Position numbers and translations under genes: made by a program
In this document: piece by piece, positions 48,164-60,507 of the stretch
How the letters are laid out: each line of letters begins with the position of its first letter
Position numbering within the stretch: position 1 is the first letter of the stretch
Source of the DNA: Hymenoscyphus infarciens
Taxonomy: Eukaryota > Ascomycota > Leotiomycetes > Helotiales > Helotiaceae
Direction of reading: 5' to 3'
Length of the DNA stretch: 64,000 bases
Assembly: GCA_001414345.1 (NCBI GenBank)
Contig: LLCB01000115.1
Span: forward strand, 62,001 to 126,000
The notes under the pieces: model-generated
The model's input: the letters and a program-made list of their open reading frames with translations, nothing else
Databases searched by the model: none
What the model was told of the DNA's origin: nothing

Positions 48164-48505
48164 TATAATAGCCTATTATCTAGGCTATTCTAGATAGCTA
48201 GTAGTATCTGCTATATATAAGATTTCAGCTATAGTTGTTATTTTAGCTACTATTATCTTATATTATCTATTTTAGAAAGATTATATAGGTTTAGGCTTTT
48301 ATATTAGCTAACGTATAACGTTAGTCGGTTTTAGACCTCTTTTTATACTATTCGAACCTCTTATATATAGTAGTCTACTTCTAGAGTTAGAGAGAGATAG
48401 TTTTTCCTTTTCTTCTATATTAGAGCCTAGTATTTATATATATTATTCTGCTAAACGCACTTCTATATACTTCTTCTATAGTTATATATATTTCGTACTA
48501 TTATA
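48164..48505 (+). repeat. 3' LTR of the 45.5-48.5 kb element
   Basis: 342 bp, directly after a purine-rich tract and directly before the TAGAA duplication. Confidence 0.85.
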
Positions 48506-48510
48506 TAGAA

Positions 48511-49851
48511 TACTCTTAAAAAGTAAGAAACGTTACTAAAAAGAACTTTATCTAATATAATAAGTATATAACTTATTATATTATAAAATTATTAAAAACT
48601 AGCTTCTAAGCTAAAGACTACTAACTTATACTTATTTAAGAAGTTTTATTCTATTATAACTAATATTATTAAAAACTAATATTTATATATATAAAGATAT
48701 AATATATATAAGTAATTAGTAATTCTAAACTATATTACTAGAAATACTATTCTAGTATTCTATTAAATACTAATAATAAAGAAAGGTCTTTAGACTAAGT
48801 ATAATAAAAAGACTTATTTTAAGAATTCTTAAAAAAGCTAAAAATAGAATTAATAGTACTATCTTCTCTTTCTAAACTTTATAGATAAGAAGAATTAGTA
48901 TAAGTATAAATTACTTAATTAATTAATTATTAATCTAATTAATAATTAGTACTTATATAATTAGATTAGATTAATTAAATTATTTCAATTATTAATTAAG
49001 TAATAAATATAGTTAATATACTATATATAGTAGATATATAGTAGATATAAAGCTTATAAAGCTTAGAAAGCTTAAAATTAGTAGTTAGATCTATTATTAA
49101 TATTTATTTATTACTATATAACTAATAGCTAATTTATTAAAACTTAAAATAATAAAGTTACTTTATAAAAAAATCTCTTTAGAAAGTCTCGCTTAAGCTC
49201 TTAATAGTACTAGAACGCTACTCCGAGGCTATCTTAAGACTTATCTTAGTCTCTAATAATCTTAAGCTAGCTACGTACTATATTAATTAGTTAATTAATT
49301 AATAATCTAAATAATAAGTTTTAGTTAGACTAATTAATTATTAGAACTCTATTAATCTATAAATTTATTAACTATAGATTATTAATCTAATCTAATCTAA
49401 TTATTTCTTATACTAAGAATAGTCTATCTTTTAATATTAATTCTTAAGAAGAGACTAAACTTTATATAAAGGTTACTTATAGTTACTAAATATATTAATA
49501 TTATAAAAGCTATTCTATTAATTACTGAAAATAATATAAAGTTAAATAATAATATATTAGACTTCTTTTAATTAAAGATTATATAGTATTTCTAACCTAG
49601 GTATTTAAACTAGTAAACTTATCTAATTCTTATATATTCTATAGTAATTTATTAATAAATTTATAATATTTAAAAGTATTAAAGCTATATCTTAAAACAT
49701 ATCTAGTAAATATATCTAGTTAAATAATAATACTACTTCTTCTTTTCTTAGTAAGAATAAGTTCTAAGAACTTAATATCTTTTATATAATATATTATCTA
49801 TATATAGTATTTAAGCTTTATAAGCTTCTATATATATAACTAAACTATATA
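48511..49851. other. AT-rich RIP-mutated DNA, unassigned
   Basis: Almost no CA or TG, many TTAATTAA-type stretches (about 48920-49000 and 49280-49340), no ATG-initiated frame of note. I cannot assign it to an element. Confidence 0.5.
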
Positions 49852-50667
49852 TATAATAGTACGCTATTCTAAATTGCCGGTATTTATAAAACTGCTAATA
49901 TCTCGAGGCTAAGATTATAAATAACTAATACTTATATAACTGAAGGTTATAATAGTACCAAAAATAACACTACTACTAAAGAGGTATATAAGAGTACGTT
50001 TAGAGTAGAATAATATATATAATTACTAGGCTCTAGTATAGAAGAAAAGGAAAAACTATCTCTCTTCTATACTAAATATAAACGTCTATATATAAGAGGT
50101 TAAAAGCTACTAAGTTCTAATAATAATAATAACCGAGCTCTGCCTAATATAGCTAATACTAAATAATAAGAGCTAAAAAGCTAAATATATAATATCTAAA
50201 CCTTAATCTCTTCTATATATAAATATTAGATATTAATACCTTTAGCACTTTCGATTATATAAGTATTAGTTATTTATAATCTTAGCCTAGAGGTATTAGT
50301 AGTGCTTAGAGGTATCGGTAGTTTTACGAATACTAGTAATTTAGAATAGCGTGCTATTATAAAGGTGCTAAAGATATTAATATCTAATATTTATATATAG
50401 AAGTGATTAAGGTTTAGATATTATATATTTAGCTTTTCAGCTCTTATTATTTAGTATTAGCTATATTAGATAGAGCTCGGTTATTATTATTATTAAGACT
50501 TAGTAGTTTCTAATCTTCTATATATAAATGTTTATATTTACTATATAGAAGAGAGATAGTTCTTCCTTTTCTTCTATACTAGAGCCTAGTATTTATATAT
50601 ATTATTCTACTCTAAACGTACTCTTATATATCTGTTTAGTAGTAATATTATATTTCGTACTATTATA
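49852..50667 (+). mobile_element. Solo LTR (397 bp) split by a second solo LTR; TSD ATATA
   Basis: The left piece (49852-49947) starts TATAATAGTACGCTATTC and the right piece (50362-50667) ends TTCGTACTATTATA. ATATA flanks both ends (49847-49851, 50668-50672). Removing the inner insert and one copy of its duplication joins the pieces into one LTR in plus orientation, of the same group as the LTRs at 45.5 and 48.2 kb. No internal region or partner LTR is present, so it is a solo LTR. Confidence 0.85.
49948..50361 (-). mobile_element. Solo LTR inserted in the opposite orientation, 414 bp, TSD AAGGT
   Basis: Starts TATAATAGTACC and ends GCGTGCTATTATA, with AAGGT on both sides (49943-49947 and 50362-50366). 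It is the reverse complement of most of the LTR it interrupts, so the region forms a large imperfect palindrome. Confidence 0.87.
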
Positions 50668-51599
50668 ATATATATAACGCTCTTAAAATTAACTATCTTT
50701 AATTAGCTTATAATATACTAGTAAGAGAGAGTTCTACTAATTATATAATATAAATAATAAATAAAATAGAAGATATAATAAGTTTAGTTTTAGTAATATA
50801 ATACTATAATAAATCTATTTATATATATAAAATATTTAACTTAAATAACTAATAGATATATAAAGAGATAGTAAAGTTCTTTACTATGTTTATATATCTA
50901 GTAAAATAAATATAACTTAGAGCTTATTTAGTACGTATATAATTTAATTTAGATCTATAAGATCTATATATATTTATATAGAGTTAAAAGATACTTATAT
51001 ATATCTATTTATATTATAAGTTTAATCTTAAATATATTTATTTTTATTTAACTTATATATATATTTTAGTATATATTTTATTAACTCTAGACTAAGTCGC
51101 TAGTAGTTATAGTTATAATAGTAGTATAAAAAGAACGAATATATATATATATAAAAGTTAAAGATTAAAAGATTAAAAGAGTATATTCTTTAATTTTAGT
51201 AGTCTATATTTTTATATATATATATTTAAAGAATAAATAAGCAAAAGTATATACTATTATATATACTAGCTAAACGTTCGTATATATTATATTTTCTTTA
51301 GTAGTATATATATTAAGAAGTATTTTATATTTTATAACTTAATTTCAAAAAATCTTTTTATTACTTATTAGCTTAATATATAATAAGATCTAGAAGTATT
51401 ATAAGAAGTATATTACTACTTAGTAAGCTTTTATAATAATTATATATAATTTATAATATAAACTAAGAATTCATAACTATCTCTATAATACTACTAGAAA
51501 GATAAATACTCTTAACTATAAAAGAGCTAACTCTTACTTTCTAGTAAATACTAGATAAAAGTATAATATTTAAATAAATTTAAAAATAAATAATAAAAT

Positions 51600-54500
51600 A
51601 ATAAATCTTATAATTATACTAAGAAGCTTAAAAAGTAATAACTACTAGAAGTAATAGCTAAGATAGAAGTTAATAAATAAAAAGATTAGAAGATTAATTC
51701 TTATTATAAGTATATCTTTCTAGAACTAGCTAGTCTTACTTTATCTCTTTTTGATTTACTTAATTATAAGAGAGAATATTAGTTTAAGAAGCTAGTTATT
51801 ACTTAAGTAAGTAATAGAAGAGACTACTAAAAGGAATTAATAAAGTAACTCTAAAAGCCTTGAAATACGTTTAGACGACTATTAGACAGTCTAGAAAGAG
51901 ACTAAAGTACTCTACGATTATGCTAAATAATTATAGTAGTAGTAGTAGTAGAGAAAAGAGAGGCTTATAGAGAGCCTCTATTTCTCTCTCTAGAGTACTA
52001 GCGACTAATAAAGATAGTATAATAAACTAAGAAGAGTAGAGTATAAGAGAATAGAAGAGAGTATTAGACTACGTAGACGTAATAGAGAAGAGCTTAATCT
52101 AAATAATACTTAACTTAGTAATAGAGAAGAGAGGTATTAAAGTAATTATTAAAGTAGTAGGAAAAGTGCTTAAGTATAAGAGAACTAGGAAAAGAGAGAA
52201 TAATAAAATTATATATAGAATCTTATAAGAGAAGCTTACTATTATAGTTAAGAGAATAGAAGGAATAAAGAAGTATAGTCTAATATAGATAGAGAGAGCT
52301 AGAACTAGGAGACTATAGAGAGAGGTAGTAACTATATTATAGAAGGAATATATAGTACTAGCTAAATATATTAGAGAGATTATAGTCTAAGTACTAGAGA
52401 TAGATAAAGAAAAGAATAAGCTATTACTAAAAGAAGTAATTAAAGCTATAAATATAAGTAGATATAGAGTAGAAGTAATAGTAGCTTAAAAGCTTTAAAG
52501 TAGAGAGATTATTATAAGATTTAAAAAAGAGAAGTAAGTAGAATATATATAAGATAATAGCTAGATAAAGAAGGTATTTAGATAAGGAATAGTAGTAGTA
52601 GTAAGAATACTTATAATACTTATAAAAAGAGCTTTAATAAATATACTTAAGAATAGATAAGAGAGTATACTATAGAGTATCTCTTAAACCTCTAGTATAA
52701 GGATACTAAAGATTATATAATAAGAAAATATATATAGAGAGTATTAGAGATAAGAGAGACTAGTCTAAAGAAACTATATTCTTAAAGTAGTAATAATAGA
52801 GGAAGTAAGAAGGCTATATATAAGAGAGATACTATAAAAGGTATAATACTTCTTATATAAAAGATACGTCTTAGAAGTAGTAGTATAGAGGTGCTATAAG
52901 TACTAAAAGTAGAGGTATATAGTATACTTCTATAAATAAGATAAGAGATATACCTAGTATATATATAAGAGATATAAAGAGAGTAAGGAAGAGTACTTTA
53001 GTAAGAAGAACTTAAAAGAATACTTAGTAAAGTATAGAAATTATAGAAGAGAATATCTAGTATTTATAAAAGAGTACTATATAAGAGAGTAATACTATAA
53101 GTAAGTAAGAGAATAATATCTTAATAAGATAACTATATTTATAAACCTATAAAGACTCTTAAAAGAGAGTAAGGTAGAGACACCTTACCTATTTACCTTT
53201 AGCTAAAAAGAGGGCTTATAAAGCTTAAAGAAGAGATAGAGATAGAGATCTATATTAGAGAGGCTAATAGATATAAATAAAGTAGGATATATAAATAGTA
53301 GTAACCTAACCTAGTTCTTAGAGAGGTTAAGAAGCTCTTTTAATATAATAAGAGATCTAACTAGAGAAGAAATAGAAGTAATCTAAACTCTACTTATAAG
53401 ACTATTATAAGTATAATAGTACTATACTAGAATATAAGGAAGATACTAGAAGCTCTTAATATAGCTCTAAATTATAAGAAGGAATATAATATATTAATAA
53501 TCTAAGAACTAGTATAGAATAGTATAAGAGACTCTCTTAGCTACTTCTTAAGCTTAAGATATAATATAATCTAGTTAAATAAAGTAGTAGTACTCTTTAT
53601 ATATAAAAGATATTTAAAAGTAAGTTAGACGTATACTATAAGTAAGAACTAGGTAAGTATAATAATAGAGAAAGGAGTAGATAAGATAATAGTCTACTTA
53701 GTCTATAACCTATAAATAAAGTAGATACTAATTAAGAATATACTCTAGTAAGTAAGACTAAGAAGAGTACTTATAATAAGTAATCTAAATACTTATTACT
53801 CTTTATAAGATATATATAAAAGATATAATAAGAATATAGACCTTGTTCTTAAACTTACGATACTATAGGTACTAGAAAGAGATATACTCTATAGTAAAGC
53901 TATATAGAGAAGAAAAGGCTTTTATAACTCTATAATTAATCTTACCTTCTCTACTAAGAACGTAGCGACTTAGTAAAGGTTTCTAGACCTACTAAGATTA
54001 GACTATATAGCTTAACTTCTTATAATAAAAGTAGAAGAAGAGAGAAAGGTACTATAGATACCTAGATTTAGTTAAAGACTAATAGATAAAATCCTAGTTA
54101 AAGTAGAAGCCTCTTACTTAGAAATACTTATAATCTAAAAGATATAAGAACTTAAGAAAGTAGTATAAAGACTTATAAAAGACTTTTAAAAGATAGTAAA
54201 GGCTTTAATACTACTCTAAAAACTAGATAGAGAGAGGGTATAGTTCTAGTAGAATATAGAGGTTAAAGAAGTATTAAGAAAGATAAGGAAATATAAAAGG
54301 ACTTAGAAAAAGTACTAAATAAAGAGCTTAAAGTAGTAGCTTAATAACGCTTTTTAGAAACTTTAAATAGTAAGTAGAAAGGTAAAGATAAAGAGCTAGA
54401 AAGAGGTACTAGTAGAGGTAGTAAAAGATAAAAGGAAACTCTAAATACTTAAAAAGTAGATACGCTTTAAAAGATATATAAGACTAAAAGTACTAGTACT

Positions 54501-57000
54501 ACTAATACTTATATTACTTAATAGAATAAAAGGTAAGACTTATTAAAAGAAAGCCTATATTCTTATAGAAAAGTTCTTTCTAAAGTTAATAGCTAACTAC
54601 TTAAGTATTCTTAATAGAGACTAGAATACTAAGAGCTTCTCTAAAAGGTACTTAGTAAGCTAATATATAACTAAGAAGTATATTAAAATAGTTATAAGAT
54701 TAGTATTATAGAAAGTACTAGGATTTAATATACTAGTAAATAGCTTCTTAAAAGCTTATAATAAACTACTTTATAAAGTACTTACTATAATAGTAGAAGT
54801 AAGCTTCTACTTATAATACTTCCTATTCTACTTCTACTATATAAAGGTAGTAGTACTAAGAAAACTAGGTAAAATAATTAAGGAGTAGAGTAAGATAGAG
54901 GCCTACTAGCTAATAATACTACTCTTAACTATAGATAAGATCTTTAAAAAAGTAATAGTATAAAAGCTTATATAGCTTATAGAGGAAATAGTAATACTAC
55001 TAAGACTATAGATAGGTAACTAGAAGTACTAAAATATAGAGCTAGTAATTAGAATAGTAATAGAGAGTATATATATAATATAGGAAAATAAGAGCTATAT
55101 ATCTTTAGCCTAACTAGATATAGTAGAAGCTTTTAACTAAGTAGACTATATATAGCTACTTTATATATTAAGAGAGAAGAAGGTTCTATAATAAGTAATA
55201 ATATAAATAAAGAGCTTTCTCTTTAGATAAAAAGCTATACTATTCTTTAATAAATAATTAGTAGATAAAAAAGACTTTAAATAAAGTATTTTATAAGGAT
55301 TAGTACTATTACTAATACTATTTATTCTCTTTATCTTAATACTAGATAAGAACTTATAAGAACCTAGTAAGAATTAATAAGCTTATTATAGTAGACTTTA
55401 TAAATAATATAAATCTACTTATAATATTAAAAAGTATAATAGTAAACTATAGAATACTTAAGATAGCTTAAAGAGTATATAATAAGTAGGTAAATAAGTA
55501 AGAGATAGCTTTTAGCTTAGAAAAGATAGTACTTATATACTTTATAAGAATAAGATTACTATAAAGAGAGATAGTCTAGTTTAAGAAGATAAGGCTTATA
55601 CTAGTTAAGTATATAAGGTTCTTAGAAAGAGAGTTTAATAGAAAACTAAACTAGAAAGTATACTAAGAAAGAGTTTAAAAGAAGCTTATAATATAGACCT
55701 TTATACTTATAAAGCTTACTAGAAAGATATAGAGAGTAGATTACTACTAAGTAAGATAGATATATATAGTAGTAATAAGGAGTATAATAGTATATAGAGT
55801 ATTAGCGTAGTACTATACTATACTAAAAGAAGGGAATATAAAGGGAATAGTAAGAAGCTTCTCTATATAATAATTAAGATACTTATAAGTAGTAATAAGA
55901 GTATATAAAGCTACTCTAGTTTAAAGCTTAAAAGTTAAAGTAGACTATATACTAATTAACCTATATCTTAACTTATAAGTAGCTACTTTTAAGAGGAAGT
56001 TCTAAAGGTCTAAGCTAGAGAAACTAATCTAAAACACTTATAGATATATAGTAATATAACTAAAAAGGAGAAGAAGAGATAGACTAATAAAGGTAAAGAA
56101 GGTAATACTATACTTATAGATAGTAAAGTAGGAGTAAGAAGTGAAGTAGAAAGTAGAAGAAGCGGGATTTAAGTATAATATTATACTTATAGAATAGAAG
56201 AACTATCTAAAGACTTAAAAGAGAAGGACTTAAGAGAGGAACTTAACGTAATATATAGAAGCGTTAGACGAAGTAGACCTAAATAAGTAGGAGCTATAAA
56301 AGGTCTATAAGAGGCTTACTAAGGCGAAGAGCTTACTACTTGTCTAAGTATAAATAAGAGTAATAAGACTAAACGCTTTCCTCTTTATAAGAAGGGTACT
56401 AAACTAGGTTATATTATAGTATATTTATATAAGTAGTAGGAAGATAGTAAGACACTTAGTCCTATTTTACTAGAATATTCTATAAAAAAGAGATATACTT
56501 ATAAGGGCTTTAAAAAAGAGGATTAAGGATCTATAAGAGCTAAGAGAAGTACTAGTAGATAAGAAACTAATATTAAGAGTAACTACTTAGCTACTTAGGC
56601 TAGAGAGACTCTAAGAGTATAAGCTAGTACTAGAATTATTTAAGGAGAAAGAGGAGAGTAAGAAAGAGATAAAAGAAAGAGAGGAATAAGAGGAGAAAGC
56701 TAAGGTATACTAGAAGGTAAGACCTTAACTCTAATAATTCTAGAAGTAAATATACCTCTTATACTACTAATATATACCTTAGTAGATTAAATATACTAAC
56801 CTACTATACTCTTCTACTATATTACTAAGTTAAAGAGATAAGCTCTAAATAGATAGTAGTAAGAACTAAAGAAAAGGAGAATCGTACTTATAAGAAAGCT
56901 TAAAAGGTAAAAAAGAATAAGTTAAAAGGCTATATAAACTAGAACAGAAGATATACTACTTACTCTTAGAGCTTAGCCTATAGCCTACGTAGCGTAAGAA
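51600..57000 (+). mobile_element. RIP-degraded Tad1-like LINE (approximate borders)
   Basis: The plus strand is purine-rich throughout. At about 52880-53060 a zinc-knuckle series typical of ORF1 can be followed (RCYKY, then RYIVYFYK), with Tyr in Cys places. At about 53400-53540 an apurinic-endonuclease-like start of ORF2 reads VLYQNIRKILEALNIALNYK and IIQEL. At about 55090-55420 a non-LTR reverse transcriptase reads LDIVEAFN, LLYILREKK, then the motif C region VDFINNINLL with Asn-Asn in place of Asp-Asp (55403-55408). Stops are everywhere and frames change, so it is dead. Order ORF1, endonuclease, reverse transcriptase fits Tad1-clade elements. Borders were not found. Confidence 0.72.
55090..55420 (+). 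pseudogene. LINE reverse transcriptase remnant
   Basis: Motif A (LDIVEAFN with the Asp kept), LLYILREKK and a motif C region with both catalytic Asp codons read as AAT. Stop codons interrupt it. Motif A and motif C are read in different frames, so at least one indel lies between them. Confidence 0.65.
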
Positions 57001-58840
57001 TAATAATAATAATACTTAAATAATATTCTATAAAATAATTAGATTATATCTTATTTTAAAAAAGTATAGCTTCTCTTTTATAACTTAAATAATACTTAAA
57101 TATCTTATAACTAAATATTAAATACTCTATTTTAGTATATATTTAGTAAAAAGAGAACTTATTTATAATAAAAATATTTATTATAAATTAATATCTCTAA
57201 AGTGAAAATATAATTAATAATAGTAATAAGACTAGTATAATAATTATATAAAATAATTCTTCTAGAGTTACTAATATTACTTAAATTTACTTAAAACTAC
57301 TTATCTTTTTATTTTATCTTTTATTTTAAAGTTTATCTTAAATTTTATACTCTTCTCTTTACTCTTTTAAACTCTAAATTTATTTTAAAATCGTTAAATA
57401 TTTTTTAAAAAAAAGTAATATATAGTAATAATTAAGTCTTTTTAGCTAATAATTACTAAAAGTATATTCTCTAAATCGTATTAATTATAAAAAGTATTAA
57501 TTTATATTAAAAGCTGTTAATTAAGAATCTCTTAATATAAAAGTATTAGTATCTAAGTCTAATAATAATTAAGAAGGATTTTAATATAAGAAGATAGTTC
57601 TTAAGATATTAATAGTCTAAATTACTATATTAAAAGTAAAAAGACCTTTAATACTAAAGCTATTACTATAGAATCTTAGACTCTTATAGAAGAAGCGCGT
57701 TCTAGAATACGAAGACTTAATATCTATATACGATATATTCTATAAACCTCTAGTACTTCTATTCGTCTCTGGAACTATCTATAGAGCTAAGTTTTAGTTA
57801 AAACTCGACGTAGTAATACTTCTTTTTATAACTACTAGAGTTTTAGGCCTCTCGACCTTTTATAAAGAAACTACGTTACTATAGTAATATACTAGTATCG
57901 ACGACAAAGTTATATAGTTTATTTACTCGATAGTAGTATCTATAGACTACTAAACTAACTAAACTAATTAAGAAAGCCTCTAAAGTCGATACTATATACT
58001 CGTTAATACTAGAGGACTTCTACTCTAGATAGACTATAGAATTATATACGACTTTAAGAAGATAAGAGCTATATACCGACCTAAGATTAGAGGTGATATC
58101 TGTAGTAGTTATTCTATATAGTTAGTATAATACTATATTCGAGTTAAAAGAATTACTAAAAGAGGTAAAGAACTCTTAATAATAGTAATAGAGTGATTAG
58201 AAGAGGCCTAGGTAGTACGAATAGAAGTATAAACATAGAGAGGTCTTTATAACTAAAGAATAGATTCTCTACTATTTATAATCGTTATAAGTAGATATTT
58301 AAAGCGCGTTTAGCAGCTCTTAGATAAAGTAGTAGAAATACCTCTTAGAAGATATATAAACTATAGAGTAGAGAGAATAGAAGATAGAAATAGAAGACTT
58401 AGGTTAGAGATATATTAGAAGATAGTTCTATATAAGATAGTATACTAGAAGACGATTATTATTAGTCTTCGTTATTAGTCCTATATAGAGAAGAGCTAAC
58501 TAAGCTCTTACGAGAGCTATTATAATAAACTAAATTTAGTTGTTTATAAGAATAACTAAAATATTAAAATATTAAATTAAAACAGTGAGAATAGAAGGAG
58601 ATATTAAGCTATTACTAGAAAGAGAAGCCAGGTGTATATAAAATGGCGGGCTTAGTAATAAGCACTCTAAGAAGTGTATAAGCTACTTTTAGATAAAACC
58701 CTATAAATAAGTGCGTCTATATAGCGCCTCTCTAGTAGCTAAAAAGACTAGATAAATATAAATAAAAAAAAATAAAAAATAAAAGAGGCGCGTTCCGTAC
58801 TACTTATCTATTATAAATGAAGCTAGGCTTACTTTATGAA
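57001..58840. other. AT-rich DNA with retained CpG, unassigned; A-rich tail near 58755-58790
   Basis: From about 57660 to 58500 the sequence keeps many CG dinucleotides while CA and TG remain scarce, unlike the preceding LINE. No protein family is recognised. An A-rich run (ATAAATAAAAAAAAATAAA near 58760) could be the 3' tail of a LINE. Normal composition resumes at about 58830. Confidence 0.45.
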
Positions 58841-58985
58841 AATGTCACAGCGGTTCGTCATATGAGAGGCTGACAACCCCGCCCCCTCCCCTCTCTTAAC
58901 TAGCAACCCCTATTACGGAGGTAGGTAAACTCCAACCCCATCCCTTCTCACACGAACCTCTCATTCGAAGGCAAGACTCTACGCA

Positions 58986-60412
58986 ATGTCGTTTGGCTGG
59001 AGCGCAGGTGATATTGCTTCTGCCATCGGTCTTCTCATCAAAATATCGAAGGCTCTCAACGATGCGCAAGGCAGCGTAGAAGATTTCAGAAGGACGGCCG
59101 GCTACCTCAAATCCGCAGAGATCGTTTTGAGACAAGTCAAAGTTACAATTGAGACGCAAAATGATGGCACTACCATGTTGACACCTGAAGAGTTGTCTAG
59201 CCTGGAGGACATCATCAAACCCCTACACGCATTATTCGATCAACTAGCTGCCAAAGTTGTTAAATTCGCAGAGTTCGAAGCGACCGAAACATCGTTATAT
59301 ACGAGGACCGTGCGTGAATTCTCCAAGATTAAATGGGATTTCATGGTGAAAGGCGAGGTCAAGGCTATTGTGGAAGGAATAAATCGTCAAATTGCCCTCT
59401 GGGCTGGGTTGTGGAATATGATAAGTTTCCGGATGATCATGTGAGTGTACACCGACTGAAGTAGTCGACGCTCCCGGTATAATAATAATTTATCAGGTCT
59501 AAGATACAGAGATTTGAAGAGGTATTGGGTATATACCAGCAGGATAGTCTCTCTTCACACCAGCTGATCCTTCAGCACCTCACATCTGCGGATTCAAAAT
59601 ATCCACCGGGCCTTCTTAATGTTGGTCCACAGGAAGGAGTTCCTCAAACTGCACAGTCCTCTAGCGAGACACCACCTACCAATTTCGATGTCGAGTCAGC
59701 ACTCTTACATTGTGGGAAATGCAAACAGCCAAATATGACGGACTTAGTATCTGTGAGAGTCAGGACCATGAAGTTTGACGGGGTACTAGTACGCGCGATC
59801 GACCAGTGGTTGAAAGGAGAGAGCGCTCCGCGTTTATGGTTCTATGGCCGAGCGGCTTCAACGGTTTCTGCCACGATATTTTCCACAGCTTTCAAGCGCA
59901 ACCGTCACGTCGTCGCATATTCGTGCCGTTTTACACATGGGGATAACCCCATGGGTCTTGAAATGGCAGTGGTCGGCTTAGCATACTCGTTTCTCTTTCA
60001 GATGTTGCAGCAGGTCTCGGAGCAGACAAGCATTCTCTTGCCTACACCAGCTGTAGACGTTAACAAACTTGATGGCACCTTTGGAAGTGTGGACGTCGCC
60101 ATAAGTCTCATTAAGCATATACTTGACACGATTCATGACTTTGTGTTCATCATCGATGGTTTCCAATGGCTGGCTGTTGATTCCTCCTCTGTCCAGGCAC
60201 GAGAGTTCATTTCTTCGATTTTGGATATCTTCGAGATGGACATCGACAGAGAATATATGGAAATGGGGCCAAGGTTGCTTCTGACAACTATGGGAAATGT
60301 TCCGCTCATCAATAAAAAGGACACCAAATATCTCGTGAGACTTTCTGTCGATGACTATAAAGACAAAGGCCAATTTGCGCTGGCACATGAGATGCTTGGA
60401 ATTGAATGGTGA
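58986..60412 (+). CDS. Fungal STAND (NOD-like) protein with N-terminal sensor/effector domain and degenerate NTPase domain, 2 exons
   Basis: Exons 58986-59440 and 59497-60412 (56-bp intron) encode 456 residues. The start MSFGWSAGDIASAIGLLIKI is the N-terminal helical domain seen on many fungal STAND/NACHT proteins. After a linker, a NACHT-like region begins LWFYGRAASTVSATIF, followed by VVAYSCRFTHG and FVFIIDGFQWL (Walker B-like). The P-loop GxxGxGKT is missing: AAS is followed directly by TV, as if the Gly-Lys had been lost. The protein ends soon after the NTPase half, with no ankyrin, WD40 or TPR tail. Intact relatives act in allorecognition or fungal immunity; this one is probably unable to bind nucleotide normally, or is a decoy or decaying copy. 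It adjoins the RIP-mutated block and converges with an AAA ATPase gene. Confidence 0.72.
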
Positions 60413-60507
60413 CATCGAAATCGGATTTATGACTTTCATCTAGGCAGTAATTATACATGATAGAGTTCTTCAACATGACACGAACACTATCCCATATCAG
60501 GAATTTT

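Larger units (their letters stand above)
45506..48505 (+). mobile_element. LTR element related to the nested one, opposite orientation, 3,000 bp, TSD TAGAA
   Basis: LTRs 45506-45844 and 48164-48505 start TATAATAG and end TACTATTATA, and TAGAA flanks both sides (45501-45505, 48506-48510). A purine tract (AAAAGAGAGAGA) directly precedes the right LTR and sets plus orientation. The LTR and the segment 47400-48160 match the reverse complement of the 40273-44252 element. At about 46999-47240 the plus strand reads gag-like fragments (FIDFKSYFLSIAI, NLATLRKR, FIKIVSNLLALDKKIY) broken by stops. No pol is recognised, so the family may be gag-only and depend on another element. Confidence 0.85.

Noticed and set aside
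35400..58800. Block considered as mitochondrial or centromeric DNA
   Set aside because: AT richness is fully explained by transposon remnants with LTRs, target duplications and transition-type decay; no mitochondrial genes are seen. A centromere cannot be judged from one window.
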